Below are positions 9,206 to 19,110 of a stretch of 64,000 nt of DNA, piece by piece. Made by a program: the position numbers and the translations under genes. Under the pieces are notes generated by a model. The model searched no databases. It worked only from the letters and a program-made list of their open reading frames with translations, and had not been told where the DNA came from. Source of the stretch: Porphyromonas gingivalis ATCC 33277 (GTDB taxonomy: Bacteria; Bacteroidota; Bacteroidia; Bacteroidales; Porphyromonadaceae); contig NC_010729.1 of NCBI RefSeq assembly GCF_000010505.1, forward strand, positions 1,991,501-2,055,500, read 5' to 3'. Every line of letters starts with the position of its first letter. Positions within the stretch are counted from its first letter, which is position 1.

Positions 9206-9955
9206 TTAATTTGATGATTGCAGTCTTTGCTGTCGCACTACTTCGTAAATAACAATGCCGGCCGCAACGGAGACGTTCAATGAGCCTATAGCCCCCATCT
9301 GCGGAATAGCTACTATGCCATCGGCCATCCTAAGCGTATCAGGTGATGGCCCGACATCCTCCGCCCCCATGACTATACCCAAAGGCAGCTTCATGGGTAC
9401 ATCGGTATATAGATCTGCAGCCTTCTCTGAAGCAGCGACTATGCGTATACCGTATTCTTGCAGGCTGCGGATGGCTCCGGGAATGGAAGTCACGCGACAA
9501 ACCGGAATACGATGCAAAGCTCCGGCAGAGGTCTTGATAGCATCTCCTCCTACCGAAATGCTTCCTCTTTCGGGAATGATGATGGCATCTACCCCTGCAC
9601 ACTCCGCCGTACGAGCAATAGCCCCGAAGTTCCGCACATCGGTGATACCATCGAGTAGCAAGAGGAAGGGTGCCTTACCCTCCTCATAGAGCATCGGTAT
9701 GAGTTGATCCAAACGGGTATATTCGATAGCCGAAAGAATGGCCACCACCCCTTGGTGATTCTTGGAGGTAAGCCTGTCCAGCTTCTCTATCGGCACATGC
9801 ATCACCGGTACGCACCGCTCTACGGCCTCTCGAATGATTGCTTCGGTCTGCTCAGTCTTGAGACCACGCCGAATAAAGATCTTGTCGATCTCTTTGCCTG
9901 CTTCGAAAGCCTCCGATATGGAGTGCAGGCCGAATATCATTTTGTCATTCTTCAT
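9206..9955 (-). CDS. rlmB: 23S rRNA 2'-O-ribose methyltransferase (SpoU family, RlmB)
   Basis: The 249-residue protein has the N-terminal L30e-like substrate domain (IFGLHSISEAFEAGKEIDKI) and a C-terminal SpoU/TrmD knot domain with motif 1 (LDGITDVRNFGAIARTAECAG), motif 2 (GIVMGAEDVGPSPDTL) and motif 3 (IPQMGAIGSLNVSVAAGIVIYE). This is the pattern of RlmB, which methylates G2251 of 23S rRNA. The substrate is assigned by family and not from residues unique to it. It overlaps recN by 4 bp (ATGA), implying translational coupling. Confidence 0.93.
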   Translation of the reverse strand: MKNDKMIFGLHSISEAFEAGKEIDKIFIRRGLKTEQTEAIIREAVERCVPVMHVPIEKLDRLTSKNHQGVVAILSAIEYTRLDQLIPMLYEEGKAPFLLLLDGITDVRNFGAIARTAECAGVDAIIIPERGSISVGGDAIKTSAGALHRIPVCRVTSIPGAIRSLQEYGIRIVAASEKAADLYTDVPMKLPLGIVMGAEDVGPSPDTLRMADGIVAIPQMGAIGSLNVSVAAGIVIYEVVRQQRLQSSN

Positions 9956-11607
9956 CTTGCTAAAAGCTCTTTGGCTGCGGCCAAGGCCACATCCGTCAGG
10001 TTGTTTCCGCTTTGCATACGGGCTATCTCTCGTATTCGCTCTTCGGGAGTCAATTCACGAATGAAGGTGCGTGCCCGTTCGCCTGTTTCATCTTTATAGA
10101 CAAAGTAGTGCCGCTCCCCTCGAGCTGCTATTTGGGGCAGATGCGTGATGGCGAGCACTTGCATACCTTGTCCCATATGAGCCATTATCTCTCCCATGCG
10201 GTCAGCCACTTCACCCGATACGCCGGTATCTATCTCATCGAAAACGATGGCCGGCAAAGAACGCTTGTCCGCAATGAGAGCTTTCAGACACAACATCAGG
10301 CGAGCAATCTCTCCTCCTGAGGCAATCTCCGATACCGGCTCCGGCTCCATCTGCTTATTCGCCGAAAACAAAAAAACGACCTTGTCTGCTCCGTGAGGGC
10401 CGTATTCTGTCGAGCGAATATCAACGACAAAACGGACATGAGGCATATTGAGCTTGCGTAAGGATTCGCACAAAGAGGTTTCCAGAGCGGAGGCTGCCCG
10501 AATGCGTTCTTCGGTCAGCAACGATGCTTGGGCCTCAATCTCTTTATAAAAGGCCAAGACTTCTTGCTCAAGTCGGCTTATCTCTTCTTCATCGGTGTTG
10601 ATCCTTGAGAGGCGTTCGGCCAGATCGTCTCGTATGGCAATGAGAGCATCGCTGCTATCGGCATTGTAACGATGCAGGAGCGAGAGAATTTCGTCCAGCC
10701 GATCTGTCACAGCGTTCAATCTTTCCGGCTCGTAGGAGACATCGTCCGAACGCCGCCCCAAATCCGATGCAATATCAGCCAACTCTATTCGAACATCGCG
10801 TACTCGCTGCCGAAAAGAAGCCGAGTCGGGATAATAGCTCTCTATGGTGGCCAAAGCATCCTCTACTTTGTTCAGACCCGACAGTAGTCCTCTCTCATCG
10901 TCGGAGAGAAGGCTATAGGAATGCCCCAGCTCTCTTTTAATATCCAAGGCATGCGTCAGCATAGCCTGTTCTTCTTGCAAACGAGCTTCTTCTCCCGATT
11001 CGAGACCGGCCTTATCCAACTGCTCAAAACGAAACTGCCAATAGTCATACTCCGACGCTGTCGCAGCGGCTGCCTTACGAAGGTCTTCCAACTTTTGTTT
11101 TCTTTCGGCATACACCCGGTAAGCTTTGCTGTAGTGGGCATATAAGTCGGGTTTTCCGCTATATGCATCCAGCACATTGAGCTGAAACAAACTGTCGCCG
11201 AGCAGGAGATTTTTGTGCTGAGAATGGATGTCGATCAGGAAGTCGGCCAGCTCGCGAAGAGCCGTCAATGGAGCAGGCGTATCATTTACGAAAGCGCGAC
11301 TTTTGCCTTTGGAGGATATTTCGCGACGGATAGTGCATTCGTCCGGATCGAAATCCAAGTCGTAGCGATCCAATACGGCTTTCATCTCCGGAACGAATCC
11401 GGTAAAACGCCCCTCTACTATGCAGCGATCTGTACCGGGTGCAATAGCTGAAGTATCGGCACGCCCCCCGACAAGCAGTCCCAAAGCACCTAATAGAATA
11501 CTTTTTCCTGCACCGGTTTCCCCTGTGATCACAGAAAAATGAGGGGCAAAATCAATATCAAGCCGGTCGATCAGAACGTAGTTGGCAATATGCAAAGAGG
11601 CTAACAT
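9952..11607 (-). CDS. recN: DNA repair ATPase RecN
   Basis: An SMC-like protein of 551 residues. Walker A is GETGAGKSILLGALGLL near residue 30, the middle is coiled coil rich in E, R and L, and the C-terminal half has the ABC signature region (SEIASGGEIARLMLCLK) and Walker B (LPAIVFDEIDTGVSGEVADRMG). RecN acts early in double-strand break repair. It overlaps rlmB by 4 bp and is 14 bp from the upstream DUF4835 gene, so it belongs to the compact coaBC-DUF4835-recN-rlmB-ridA run. Confidence 0.96.
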   Translation of the reverse strand: MLASLHIANYVLIDRLDIDFAPHFSVITGETGAGKSILLGALGLLVGGRADTSAIAPGTDRCIVEGRFTGFVPEMKAVLDRYDLDFDPDECTIRREISSKGKSRAFVNDTPAPLTALRELADFLIDIHSQHKNLLLGDSLFQLNVLDAYSGKPDLYAHYSKAYRVYAERKQKLEDLRKAAAATASEYDYWQFRFEQLDKAGLESGEEARLQEEQAMLTHALDIKRELGHSYSLLSDDERGLLSGLNKVEDALATIESYYPDSASFRQRVRDVRIELADIASDLGRRSDDVSYEPERLNAVTDRLDEILSLLHRYNADSSDALIAIRDDLAERLSRINTDEEEISRLEQEVLAFYKEIEAQASLLTEERIRAASALETSLCESLRKLNMPHVRFVVDIRSTEYGPHGADKVVFLFSANKQMEPEPVSEIASGGEIARLMLCLKALIADKRSLPAIVFDEIDTGVSGEVADRMGEIMAHMGQGMQVLAITHLPQIAARGERHYFVYKDETGERARTFIRELTPEERIREIARMQSGNNLTDVALAAAKELLAR

Positions 11608-11621
11608 CCCGAAAAAGAGGA

Positions 11622-12530
11622 TTATTTTTTGAGCGGATTCAGCTTGTTTCCTTCAGTTGGAAATACCTTATTCAGTACTTTATACGCATCCTGCTTTTCC
11701 GAAGCATTGGCTTTCGACAATATATTCACGATCTCATCCAGCTTGACAGCCGCAAAGATGGAAAGCAGTGGCGACATGGGACGTACCTTGTAAACAGCTT
11801 CCAGCTGAGGCAACAGCTCTAATACCGTAGTGCGCCCACGATTGGGATTGCCGACCATTTCATCCAATGCTCGTCGGTGATAATCATACCAAAACCGGCG
11901 CAAAGTCTCCAATTCGGCATCATTCATAGCCTCGGCAAGGGCATAGCGATTCTTGGTACTCTCAAAAGCTTTCCAGCCGCTCCAGTCTTGTTTGGCCTGT
12001 GCTCTGGCTACGATCTGACGCATCATAGAACGGGCCGAATTGCCTCCCAAAGGGCTGAAGCTATCAAAATCCATCGCCAATATAAAGTAGGCATAGAATA
12101 CGACGGAGGCAACCAGATTACTTTGCAGATCCGTCTCATTATATTCGATGGGATCGAACTGGTTGTATTCGAAGTTCAGTTCCTGATCTCGCCAAATAAG
12201 CTGAGGAGAAAAATAGGAGGAATTGTAAATAGGGCGACGAGAAGTAACAAAGAGTTCGGCCTTGTATTGACTTTCGTCTTTCACTTCGGTAAGGTTGATG
12301 GAAAAGGTGCAGTCGATACGCTCTGCAAAACTGAATGTGGCCGTTGTCCATCGAGTCAGGTTGAGGAGATCTGAGAGCTGACGCTCCAATGTCTTGAATG
12401 TCTCCGCATTGGCATTACTGCCGAGACGTTCGCTATTGATAGTTACCTTGGCATTCAACTCCTGACTTACAGCAGAGGCCGTATAGAAAAACAGGCAGAT
12501 CCACAGGCCCCACCACAATCTCCTTCTCAT
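11622..12530 (-). CDS. DUF4835 family exported protein
   Basis: The 302-residue product has a signal peptide (MRRRLWWGLWICLFFYTASAVSQ) followed by the DUF4835 hallmark ELNAKVTINSERLGSNANAE and a central SPQLIWRDQELNFEYNQFDP. The family is restricted to Bacteroidota, is usually found next to coaBC and recN as here, and has no established function. The start overlaps the coaBC stop by 4 bp. The conserved neighbourhood suggests a role in an essential envelope process, but that is inference only. Confidence 0.9.
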   Translation of the reverse strand: MRRRLWWGLWICLFFYTASAVSQELNAKVTINSERLGSNANAETFKTLERQLSDLLNLTRWTTATFSFAERIDCTFSINLTEVKDESQYKAELFVTSRRPIYNSSYFSPQLIWRDQELNFEYNQFDPIEYNETDLQSNLVASVVFYAYFILAMDFDSFSPLGGNSARSMMRQIVARAQAKQDWSGWKAFESTKNRYALAEAMNDAELETLRRFWYDYHRRALDEMVGNPNRGRTTVLELLPQLEAVYKVRPMSPLLSIFAAVKLDEIVNILSKANASEKQDAYKVLNKVFPTEGNKLNPLKK

Positions 12531-13741
12531 ACCAATCCGATTATATAGTCCACAATATCTTCGGCCACCTCGACCTTGCTTTTGAGCGGATAGTCCGACG
12601 GTCGGCCTTCACTGTCGAATATGGTGATCTTATTCGTACCTACTCCAAATCCGGCTCCCGCATCGGAAAGCGAATTCAGTACTATCGCATCCAAGTGCTT
12701 GGCTTTCATCTTGCGCATAGCCTCTTGCTCCCCACTGTCCGTCTCCAAGGCAAAACCCACCAACCGCTGTCCTGCACGTTTGAGTGCTCCGAGCGTAGCC
12801 GCTATATCCGGATTAGCAGTCAAGCGAAGATCGAAGTCGCCCTTGGTCTCTCGTTTCATCTTTTTCTCTGCCTGCTCTGCCGGACGATAGTCAGCCACGG
12901 CTGCGGACAAGACGGTTATGTCGGCCTTTTCAAAAGGTTTCCGACAGGCTTCGAGCATCTCTACGGCACTTTCCACATCGATACGGTCTATCCCTTCGAC
13001 AGTTGTCTGCATAGTGGTAGGGCCGGTGACAAGCGTAACCGAAGCCCCCAATTCGGCCAAACGTTCTGCTATGCAGAAGCCCATCTTTCCAGAAGAGTAG
13101 TTGCCGAGAAAACGTACAGGATCGAGTTTCTCGTATGTAGGGCCGGCTGTAACCAATGCTCTCTTCCCAAGGAGGGGCTTACAATTGTTCTCCTTGAAAA
13201 AAGCCTCCAATATCTCCACAATGCACTCCGGCTCTTCCATCCGCCCCTTTCCTACCAAATGACTGGCCAATTCGCCTTCACCCGGCTCTATGATATGATT
13301 GCCATAAGAGCGTAGTATCTCCATATTGTGCTGCGTACTCGGATGTCGGAACATGTCCAAATCCATAGCCGGAGCCACGAATACGGGAGCCTTGGCGGAA
13401 AGGTAAGTGGTTACCAACATATTGTCGGCTATGCCATGTGCCATCTTGCCTATCGTAGAGGCTGTGGCCGGAGCTATCAGCATAGCATCCGCCCAGAGAC
13501 TGAGATCCACATGGCTGTTCCATGTACCATCCCGTCCGGAGAAAAATTCGCTGATGACAGGCTTGGAAGTCAGAGCCGAGAGGGTGATGGGAGTAATGAA
13601 CTCCTTGCCGGCAGGAGTAATGACTATTTGCACTTCAGCCTCCTTTTTGATGAGCAGGCGGGTCAAAACGGCAGCCTTGTAGGCTGCGATACTCCCCGTG
13701 ACACCGAGGACGATGTGCTTACCGGCCAAAGATGATTTCAT
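12527..13741 (-). CDS. coaBC: Bifunctional phosphopantothenoylcysteine decarboxylase/synthetase
   Basis: CoaBC carries out two steps of coenzyme A synthesis: ligation of cysteine to 4'-phosphopantothenate and decarboxylation of the product. The N-terminal flavoprotein CoaC domain shows GVTGSIAAYKAAVLTRLL, LWADAMLIAPATASTIGKMA and the conserved APAMDLDMF. The CoaB domain shows VTAGPTYEKLDPVRFLGNYS, SSGKMG and LNSLSDAGAGFG. The protein is 404 residues from the ATG at 13741; a GTG two codons upstream is possible. It overlaps DUF4835 downstream and is 25 bp from the upstream exonuclease gene. Confidence 0.96.
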   Translation of the reverse strand: MKSSLAGKHIVLGVTGSIAAYKAAVLTRLLIKKEAEVQIVITPAGKEFITPITLSALTSKPVISEFFSGRDGTWNSHVDLSLWADAMLIAPATASTIGKMAHGIADNMLVTTYLSAKAPVFVAPAMDLDMFRHPSTQHNMEILRSYGNHIIEPGEGELASHLVGKGRMEEPECIVEILEAFFKENNCKPLLGKRALVTAGPTYEKLDPVRFLGNYSSGKMGFCIAERLAELGASVTLVTGPTTMQTTVEGIDRIDVESAVEMLEACRKPFEKADITVLSAAVADYRPAEQAEKKMKRETKGDFDLRLTANPDIAATLGALKRAGQRLVGFALETDSGEQEAMRKMKAKHLDAIVLNSLSDAGAGFGVGTNKITIFDSEGRPSDYPLKSKVEVAEDIVDYIIGLV

Positions 13742-13766
13742 CTGCACGAAGTTCTCTTGTACTTGT

Positions 13767-14546
13767 TTATTTGGTCTCCGGATTGTTCAGAGACATACGC
13801 AGGCGAGTAAATTCTTGCTTTGTATTCAGCGTAAAATCCGCATCCATGATCCAGCCGTAATAACCGGAATCTGTACGCAATACATCCAGAGCTTTACGAC
13901 CACGATACTTGCCGAAATTGATGATAACGTTGTCGTTGTCGTCATAAACCAATCGACCGGCAAAGTCCACGTTGCGAGACTGGCGGGAGAAGTCGGCCAA
14001 GAAAGCCATGTCATTCTCCAATGTCCCCTCATAACGATCCAATTGGGCCTTGAACACATCGTATGTAGCACGCGTATCGGCTTCAGCTGAATGCGCATTT
14101 TCCAAAGTTCTATTACAATAGAAACGAGTAGCTGCCTCCAATGTGCGAGGTTCCATCTTATGAAAAATCGTCTGAACGTCTATGAGTTTTCTGTGGCGGA
14201 GGTCAATATCCACTCCGGCACGGAGGAACTCCTCCACCAGCATCGGCACATCGAATCGTGTCGAATTGAAGCCTGCCAAATCACACCCTTCTATCCATTG
14301 CGCCAGACTTTTGGCCACTGAACGGAATGGCGGACAGTCCTTCACATCCTCATCCGTAATACCGTGAATGGCTGTCGATTCGGGAGGAATAGAGCGTTCG
14401 GGATTGATACGCCTTGTTTTGCACTCTTCGCTTCCATCGGGCATGACTTTCAGTATGGAGATTTCGACGATTCTGTCCCGTACCAAATCCACACCCGTCG
14501 TTTCGAGGTCGAAGAAGATCAGCGGGTTTTTCAGATTCAATTTCAT
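13767..14546 (-). CDS. DnaQ-type 3'-5' exonuclease
   Basis: The 259-residue protein contains the DEDDh exonuclease core: Exo I FFDLETTGVDLVRDRIVEIS, Exo II around LAGFNSTRFDVPMLVEEF and Exo III HSAEADTRATYDVFKAQL. A C-terminal extension (INFGKYRGRKALDVLRTDSG) carries the FGKYRG motif seen in many DnaQ-like proteins of Bacteroidota. It lies between dnaN and coaBC, only 12 bp after dnaN, which supports a proofreading role with the replicative polymerase. Whether it is the true epsilon subunit is not certain. Confidence 0.88.
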   Translation of the reverse strand: MKLNLKNPLIFFDLETTGVDLVRDRIVEISILKVMPDGSEECKTRRINPERSIPPESTAIHGITDEDVKDCPPFRSVAKSLAQWIEGCDLAGFNSTRFDVPMLVEEFLRAGVDIDLRHRKLIDVQTIFHKMEPRTLEAATRFYCNRTLENAHSAEADTRATYDVFKAQLDRYEGTLENDMAFLADFSRQSRNVDFAGRLVYDDNDNVIINFGKYRGRKALDVLRTDSGYYGWIMDADFTLNTKQEFTRLRMSLNNPETK

Positions 14547-14558
14547 TCGAATTCGTTT

Positions 14559-15692
14559 TTATTCGCCGATTAACTTCATCGGCAAAAGCAAATTGCACAA
14601 GCTTATTCCCGGTGCATTCTCTGCCGGCAGTATGAGACCGGCACGAGTCTGATCAGCCAAAGTCATTATCACTTCTTCCGATGGCATTCCTTGCAGAATT
14701 GTCTGAAAGACATCCGACTTGAATCCGATGCGCATGTTGATGTCGGCCGGACATTCTGCCGGCACATGTTCTTCAGCAGCCACAGAGAAATCTATATCAT
14801 TAGCCGATAAGCGGATGCCTGCAGGAGTAAACTCCATGCGCAGCATACTCGTAGCCGGATTGGAGAAGATAGATACGCGCTTGGCTCCGGATAGGAGTTG
14901 AGCACGATCCACTTTCACCGAGAAAGGATTGCTGGTAGGTATTACACTATTATAATTCGGATAACGACCTTCCAGCAACCGTGCTCTGAGCGTATAATTG
15001 CCAAGTTCTATATGGAGATAGTTGCTGTCATACGTGAGTGTCACATCGCCTTCCAATCGGGGCAGAACATTGCGCAGCAGAAGACAGGCTTTCCGAGGCA
15101 GGCAGAAGGCACTACGCCGACGGCTCTGCACATTAGCATCCTCCTGCTTCACCAAGATCTGTCCATCCGAGCCTACGAAAACAAGCTTGTCCTCGAAGAA
15201 ATCCAGATAGACCCCTGTCATGATCGGCCGGCGTTCGTCCTGACTGGTAGCAAAGAGCGTAGCCGAAAGGCCACTGAGCAAGGCTTCCGCCGGAATGACA
15301 GAAACGATTGCTTCGGGAGACAAAGAAGCTGCCACCGGATAGGTCGAAGCATCCTGTACCACAAAACTGTAATGCCCGTTGCTGTATGCTATCTCAGCGG
15401 CTTTGGTTTCCATATTTATCTCAAAAGAGATCGGCTGATCGGGCAATTCTTTCAGTGGTTCAAGTAAGATCCTCTCGGGAACGGCAAAAGAACCGTTTTC
15501 GCCCCCTACGTTGTTCACGGTAAGTTCCGTACTCATCCGATTGGCCATATCGGCAGCGGTAAGACGTAATTGATCTCCCTCAAGCTCGAAAAGTACAGAC
15601 TCCAAAATTGGAAGTGTACTGCGTGAAGCTATGACGCGGGCAATCAATTGCAAGTGTTGCAACAGGACGTTGCTGGCTACTTCAAACTTCAT
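14559..15692 (-). CDS. dnaN: DNA polymerase III beta sliding clamp
   Basis: The start is the ATG at 15692 giving MKFEVASNVLLQHLQLIARV; the frame is open further upstream, but this start gives the normal N-terminus and a length of 377 residues, standard for DnaN. The three clamp domains are visible with SRSTLPILESVLFELEGDQL, the central RRSAFCLPRKACLLLRNVLP and the C-terminal AGLILPAENAPGISLCNLLLP. DnaN tethers the replicase to DNA. dnaQ follows immediately, so clamp and proofreader are co-transcribed. Confidence 0.97.
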   Translation of the reverse strand: MKFEVASNVLLQHLQLIARVIASRSTLPILESVLFELEGDQLRLTAADMANRMSTELTVNNVGGENGSFAVPERILLEPLKELPDQPISFEINMETKAAEIAYSNGHYSFVVQDASTYPVAASLSPEAIVSVIPAEALLSGLSATLFATSQDERRPIMTGVYLDFFEDKLVFVGSDGQILVKQEDANVQSRRRSAFCLPRKACLLLRNVLPRLEGDVTLTYDSNYLHIELGNYTLRARLLEGRYPNYNSVIPTSNPFSVKVDRAQLLSGAKRVSIFSNPATSMLRMEFTPAGIRLSANDIDFSVAAEEHVPAECPADINMRIGFKSDVFQTILQGMPSEEVIMTLADQTRAGLILPAENAPGISLCNLLLPMKLIGE

Positions 15693-15717
15693 TGTGTATA
15701 TATTTATTGGTTTCTTA

Positions 15718-15725
15718 CAAAAGTA
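15718..15725 (-). promoter_or_regulatory. -7 box for dnaN
   Basis: Minus-strand tacttttg, an exact TAnnTTTG match, 25 bases upstream of the dnaN ATG, with a TTG about 18 bases further upstream that fits the -33 element. It also supports the chosen dnaN start. Confidence 0.65.
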
Positions 15726-15897
15726 GGGCTTTTCATACAACCGACAAGCTACCACCGGAAGACTATACCAAGACAGACCACAACAGGATTTGGCTCCACC
15801 CCGAACAACCGGCGGAGGAATCCCCCGAGAGAACTCTTTCACCGATACATTCGCCCTTTCGGGCTACATACGAAGGCAACAGAAAAGGAAAAAACGG

Positions 15898-16455
15898 TCA
15901 GCAGAAGAGTGTTTCGCTTTCGGTGATGACTCCATCCATCGGGCGATCCCAAGGATCGGTAGGCAATTCCTCCAAAAGACGGTAGGAGAACGTGACACCT
16001 ATAAGCCGAGCTTGAGTCGCCGGCAGGAAACGATCGTAATAGCCTTTGCCTCGCCCCATGCGACTGCCTTTGCGATCGAAAGCTACACCGGGTACCAGCA
16101 GCAGATCCAACGAAGAGGGAAGAATGGCTGTAGCGGCATCGGCTGTAGGCTCGGCTATGCCATAAGCCCCTTCGGCTTCAAGATCAGCCTCGCCGGTATA
16201 GGCATAGAAAGCGATGTCGTCCCCTTCTACTCTGGGGATAAAAAGCTGTTTGGTTTGAACATACTCCCGTAATAAGCCGGCCAAATCCGGCTCGTCCGGC
16301 AAAGCATGATAAAGTCCTATACGTTTGGCATCAGCAAATATGTCGAGCCGGCGAATCCGCTCTATGATGGACTGCGACCATCTCTCACGGTTTTCTGCCA
16401 CAAGCAACTCCCGATTACGCTGCCGGATCTGTGCTCTGAGTTCCTTTTTGGTCAT
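15898..16455 (-). CDS. 5-formyltetrahydrofolate cyclo-ligase
   Basis: This 185-residue protein has the family features: N-terminal MTKKELRAQIRQRNRELL, central IGLYHALPDEPDLAGLL, and the C-terminal nucleotide/folate-binding segment LLLVPGVAFDRKGSRMGRGKGYYDRFL. It converts 5-formyl-THF to 5,10-methenyl-THF with ATP, salvaging a folate storage form. Its start lies 41 bp inside the 3' end of the S41 protease gene in another frame, so the two are transcribed together and probably translationally coupled. Confidence 0.94.
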   Translation of the reverse strand: MTKKELRAQIRQRNRELLVAENRERWSQSIIERIRRLDIFADAKRIGLYHALPDEPDLAGLLREYVQTKQLFIPRVEGDDIAFYAYTGEADLEAEGAYGIAEPTADAATAILPSSLDLLLVPGVAFDRKGSRMGRGKGYYDRFLPATQARLIGVTFSYRLLEELPTDPWDRPMDGVITESETLFC

Positions 16456-18049
16456 AAATCAATGGAAAAGTTTTGCCCTCTTTGATGAGAGAAATGGCTT
16501 GGAGGATAAAAGGATCATCATGCAGCAGCAATTGATAATACCCCTGCAAATCGAAGAAATTCATCGCAATGTATGCATTGATATATTTTTTTATGCGGTT
16601 GCGAGCTTCGTTGATTAAAGAAGTACGCATCGGGATACCGTAACGCTGGGCAAAAGAAGCAAAGTCGAAAATCAGATAAGTACGATCCAGATAAGCTCCC
16701 AACTCCTCGACTGTCTTAAAACGACTCAAGGAAACCCTGTTCGCATCGCTGTACAGGAAAGCATAGCGAGGGATCAAATCCGAATCCTCCACTTTCATCA
16801 TATAGGAATTAAGACCGGCTGTATCCAGTGGGATAAAAATATCCGGTATGATGCCACCGCCACCATAGACTTCGCGGCCACCGGCTGTCTTGAATATCTT
16901 TCCTCCCAGTGAAGGTATGCTGTCGGCCGAGTATAGCTCTCCGTGATTGAAGCGATTCCTCAGATCCTGATAGTAATTTTCATCTACGCCGGAAGAATAC
17001 GGCTTCTGAATGGAGCGTCCCGATGGCGTATAATAGCGTGCTACGGTCAGGCGGATGGCAGAACCATCTGCCAAATCGAACGGCAGTTGCACCAGTCCCT
17101 TGCCGAACGTCCGGCGACCGATGATTTGAGCGCGGTCATGGTCTTGCATGGCACCGGTAAATACCTCGCTGCTGCTTGCCGAGAACTCATCCACCAGCAC
17201 TACCAGAGGAATTTGCTGCAAGATACCTTTGCCATCGGACGAAATCTCCTCACGCGGATACGCTTTGCCTTCGATCTGAAGAATGGGGAGATTCTTACCC
17301 AAAAATTCATTGGCCATGGCAATAGCCGGCTCCAGCAAACCGCCCCGATTTTCTCGCAGATCGAGGATAAGGCTCGTAGCCCCTTTTTTGCGCAAACGTC
17401 CCAAGGCTTCTATGAACTCCGCATGTGTGGTACCAGTCCAAGAATCGATTCGCACGTAGGCTATGGAGGGTTCTATCAGGTAGGAAGCATTGAGCGAGGG
17501 CAGAGGGACATCGTCTCGTACCACCCGATGCACCGATTCCTTTCCATTGCGCCGTATCAGGATATTCACCACCGACCCCTTTTCTCCACGAAGCACATCG
17601 TCGATAGTGTTCATATCGACACCCTTGCCGTACAGTTTCTGCGATCCGGCCTGAAGCAAACGGTCGCCGGCTCGGATACCTGCACGATCGGACGGGCCTC
17701 CCGGTACGATCTGTGTAACCACGATAGTATCCAGCAGTGTATTGAAAGAAACGCCGATACCACAGAATCCGCCGCTAAGCGTGGCAGCTTCCTCGGCGTT
17801 GTCGGCCTTGCTAAGGAATACGGAGTGAGGGTCGAGCTGCTCCAGCAGATAGGGAATCATATTGTGTTGCAACTTCCGCACATCTACCGAATCGACATAG
17901 TTTCTGTCGATCAGATTCAACACTTCGTTCAGATCGCTCGGATTCTTGTGAGTGAAATAGAAATGTGAGGCAAGAGCACCAACGGCGCTGAAGATGGCAG
18001 CGATAAGGATGTATGAGAGGGTGCTGCCGGAACCGGATGAACGTTTCAT
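16415..18049 (-). CDS. S41 family C-terminal processing peptidase
   Basis: A periplasmic tail-specific protease of 544 residues. The N-terminus has one membrane anchor (LSYILIAAIFSAVGALASHF). A PDZ domain follows (GIGVSFNTLLDTIVVTQIVP, GPSDRAGIRAGDRLLQ), then the S41 core with catalytic serine in VDEFSASSSEVFTGAMQDHD and lysine in RTFGKGLVQLPF. The C-terminal region is about 150 residues of unassigned sequence. It is preceded by the dCMP deaminase gene (7 bp gap) and overlaps the folate cyclo-ligase gene. CtpA-type enzymes degrade or trim envelope proteins; the target here is unknown. Confidence 0.93.
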   Translation of the reverse strand: MKRSSGSGSTLSYILIAAIFSAVGALASHFYFTHKNPSDLNEVLNLIDRNYVDSVDVRKLQHNMIPYLLEQLDPHSVFLSKADNAEEAATLSGGFCGIGVSFNTLLDTIVVTQIVPGGPSDRAGIRAGDRLLQAGSQKLYGKGVDMNTIDDVLRGEKGSVVNILIRRNGKESVHRVVRDDVPLPSLNASYLIEPSIAYVRIDSWTGTTHAEFIEALGRLRKKGATSLILDLRENRGGLLEPAIAMANEFLGKNLPILQIEGKAYPREEISSDGKGILQQIPLVVLVDEFSASSSEVFTGAMQDHDRAQIIGRRTFGKGLVQLPFDLADGSAIRLTVARYYTPSGRSIQKPYSSGVDENYYQDLRNRFNHGELYSADSIPSLGGKIFKTAGGREVYGGGGIIPDIFIPLDTAGLNSYMMKVEDSDLIPRYAFLYSDANRVSLSRFKTVEELGAYLDRTYLIFDFASFAQRYGIPMRTSLINEARNRIKKYINAYIAMNFFDLQGYYQLLLHDDPFILQAISLIKEGKTFPLIYDQKGTQSTDPAA

Positions 18050-18056
18050 AAAAAAC

Positions 18057-18512
18057 TTATTCCTGAATATCGGAAATGTCTATAAAGTCGACGACAATGC
18101 CCGCTCGCTCCAGCAAGCGACAACCTTCGTCCAGACGATATTTCTCGGAATAAACCACCCGTTTTATTTTGCTCTGGATGATGAGCTTGGCACACTCGAT
18201 ACAGGGAGCTGCCGTGATATAGATAGTAGCACCGGAGCTGTTGTTCGTGCTGCCGGCCACTTTGGTGATAGCATTGGCTTCGGCATGCAAGACATAGGGC
18301 TTGGTGACGTTGTTCTCGTCTTCGCAGATATTCTCAAAACCGGCCGGTGTACCATTGTACCCATCGGAAATGATCATCTGCTCTTTGACGATAAGAGCAC
18401 CCACTTTGCGCCGTTCGCAGTAGGAATTCTCCGCCCAAATGCGCGCCATGCGCAGATAGCGTTTGTCCAATTCCAACTGCTTGTCCTTGACTTCATTTGT
18501 CGTCATAGCCAT
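18057..18512 (-). CDS. dCMP deaminase (ComEB family)
   Basis: The 151-residue enzyme has the zinc deaminase signature HAEANAI followed by AAPCIECAKLIIQS, plus a further pair of residues in SYCERRKVGALIV that is typical of dCMP deaminases. It supplies dUMP for thymidylate synthesis. The start used is the first ATG (MAMTTNEV); an ATG two codons later is also possible. The spacing of 7 bp to the S41 protease gene indicates an operon driven by the -7 box at 18555. Confidence 0.93.
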   Translation of the reverse strand: MAMTTNEVKDKQLELDKRYLRMARIWAENSYCERRKVGALIVKEQMIISDGYNGTPAGFENICEDENNVTKPYVLHAEANAITKVAGSTNNSSGATIYITAAPCIECAKLIIQSKIKRVVYSEKYRLDEGCRLLERAGIVVDFIDISDIQE

Positions 18513-18554
18513 TGTCTATCTATCGAGAAAACGGATTGGCTTAATAACCGACAA

Positions 18555-18562
18555 CAAAAGTA
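18555..18562 (-). promoter_or_regulatory. -7 box for the dCMP deaminase-protease-cyclo-ligase operon
   Basis: Minus-strand tacttttg, 43 bases upstream of the deaminase ATG, with a TTG about 19-20 bases further upstream (gttgac). This pairing matches the Bacteroidota -33/-7 promoter well. Confidence 0.65.
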
Positions 18563-18592
18563 AGGCAAATAGTTGAAAGTCAACGCTGTTTC

Positions 18593-19051
<459 letters not shown>

Positions 19052-19110
19052 TTATTTCGCGCTAAGCAGTTTCCCTCTGATCTCGATCTCCGGCTCTTAG
19101 AGAACATTAA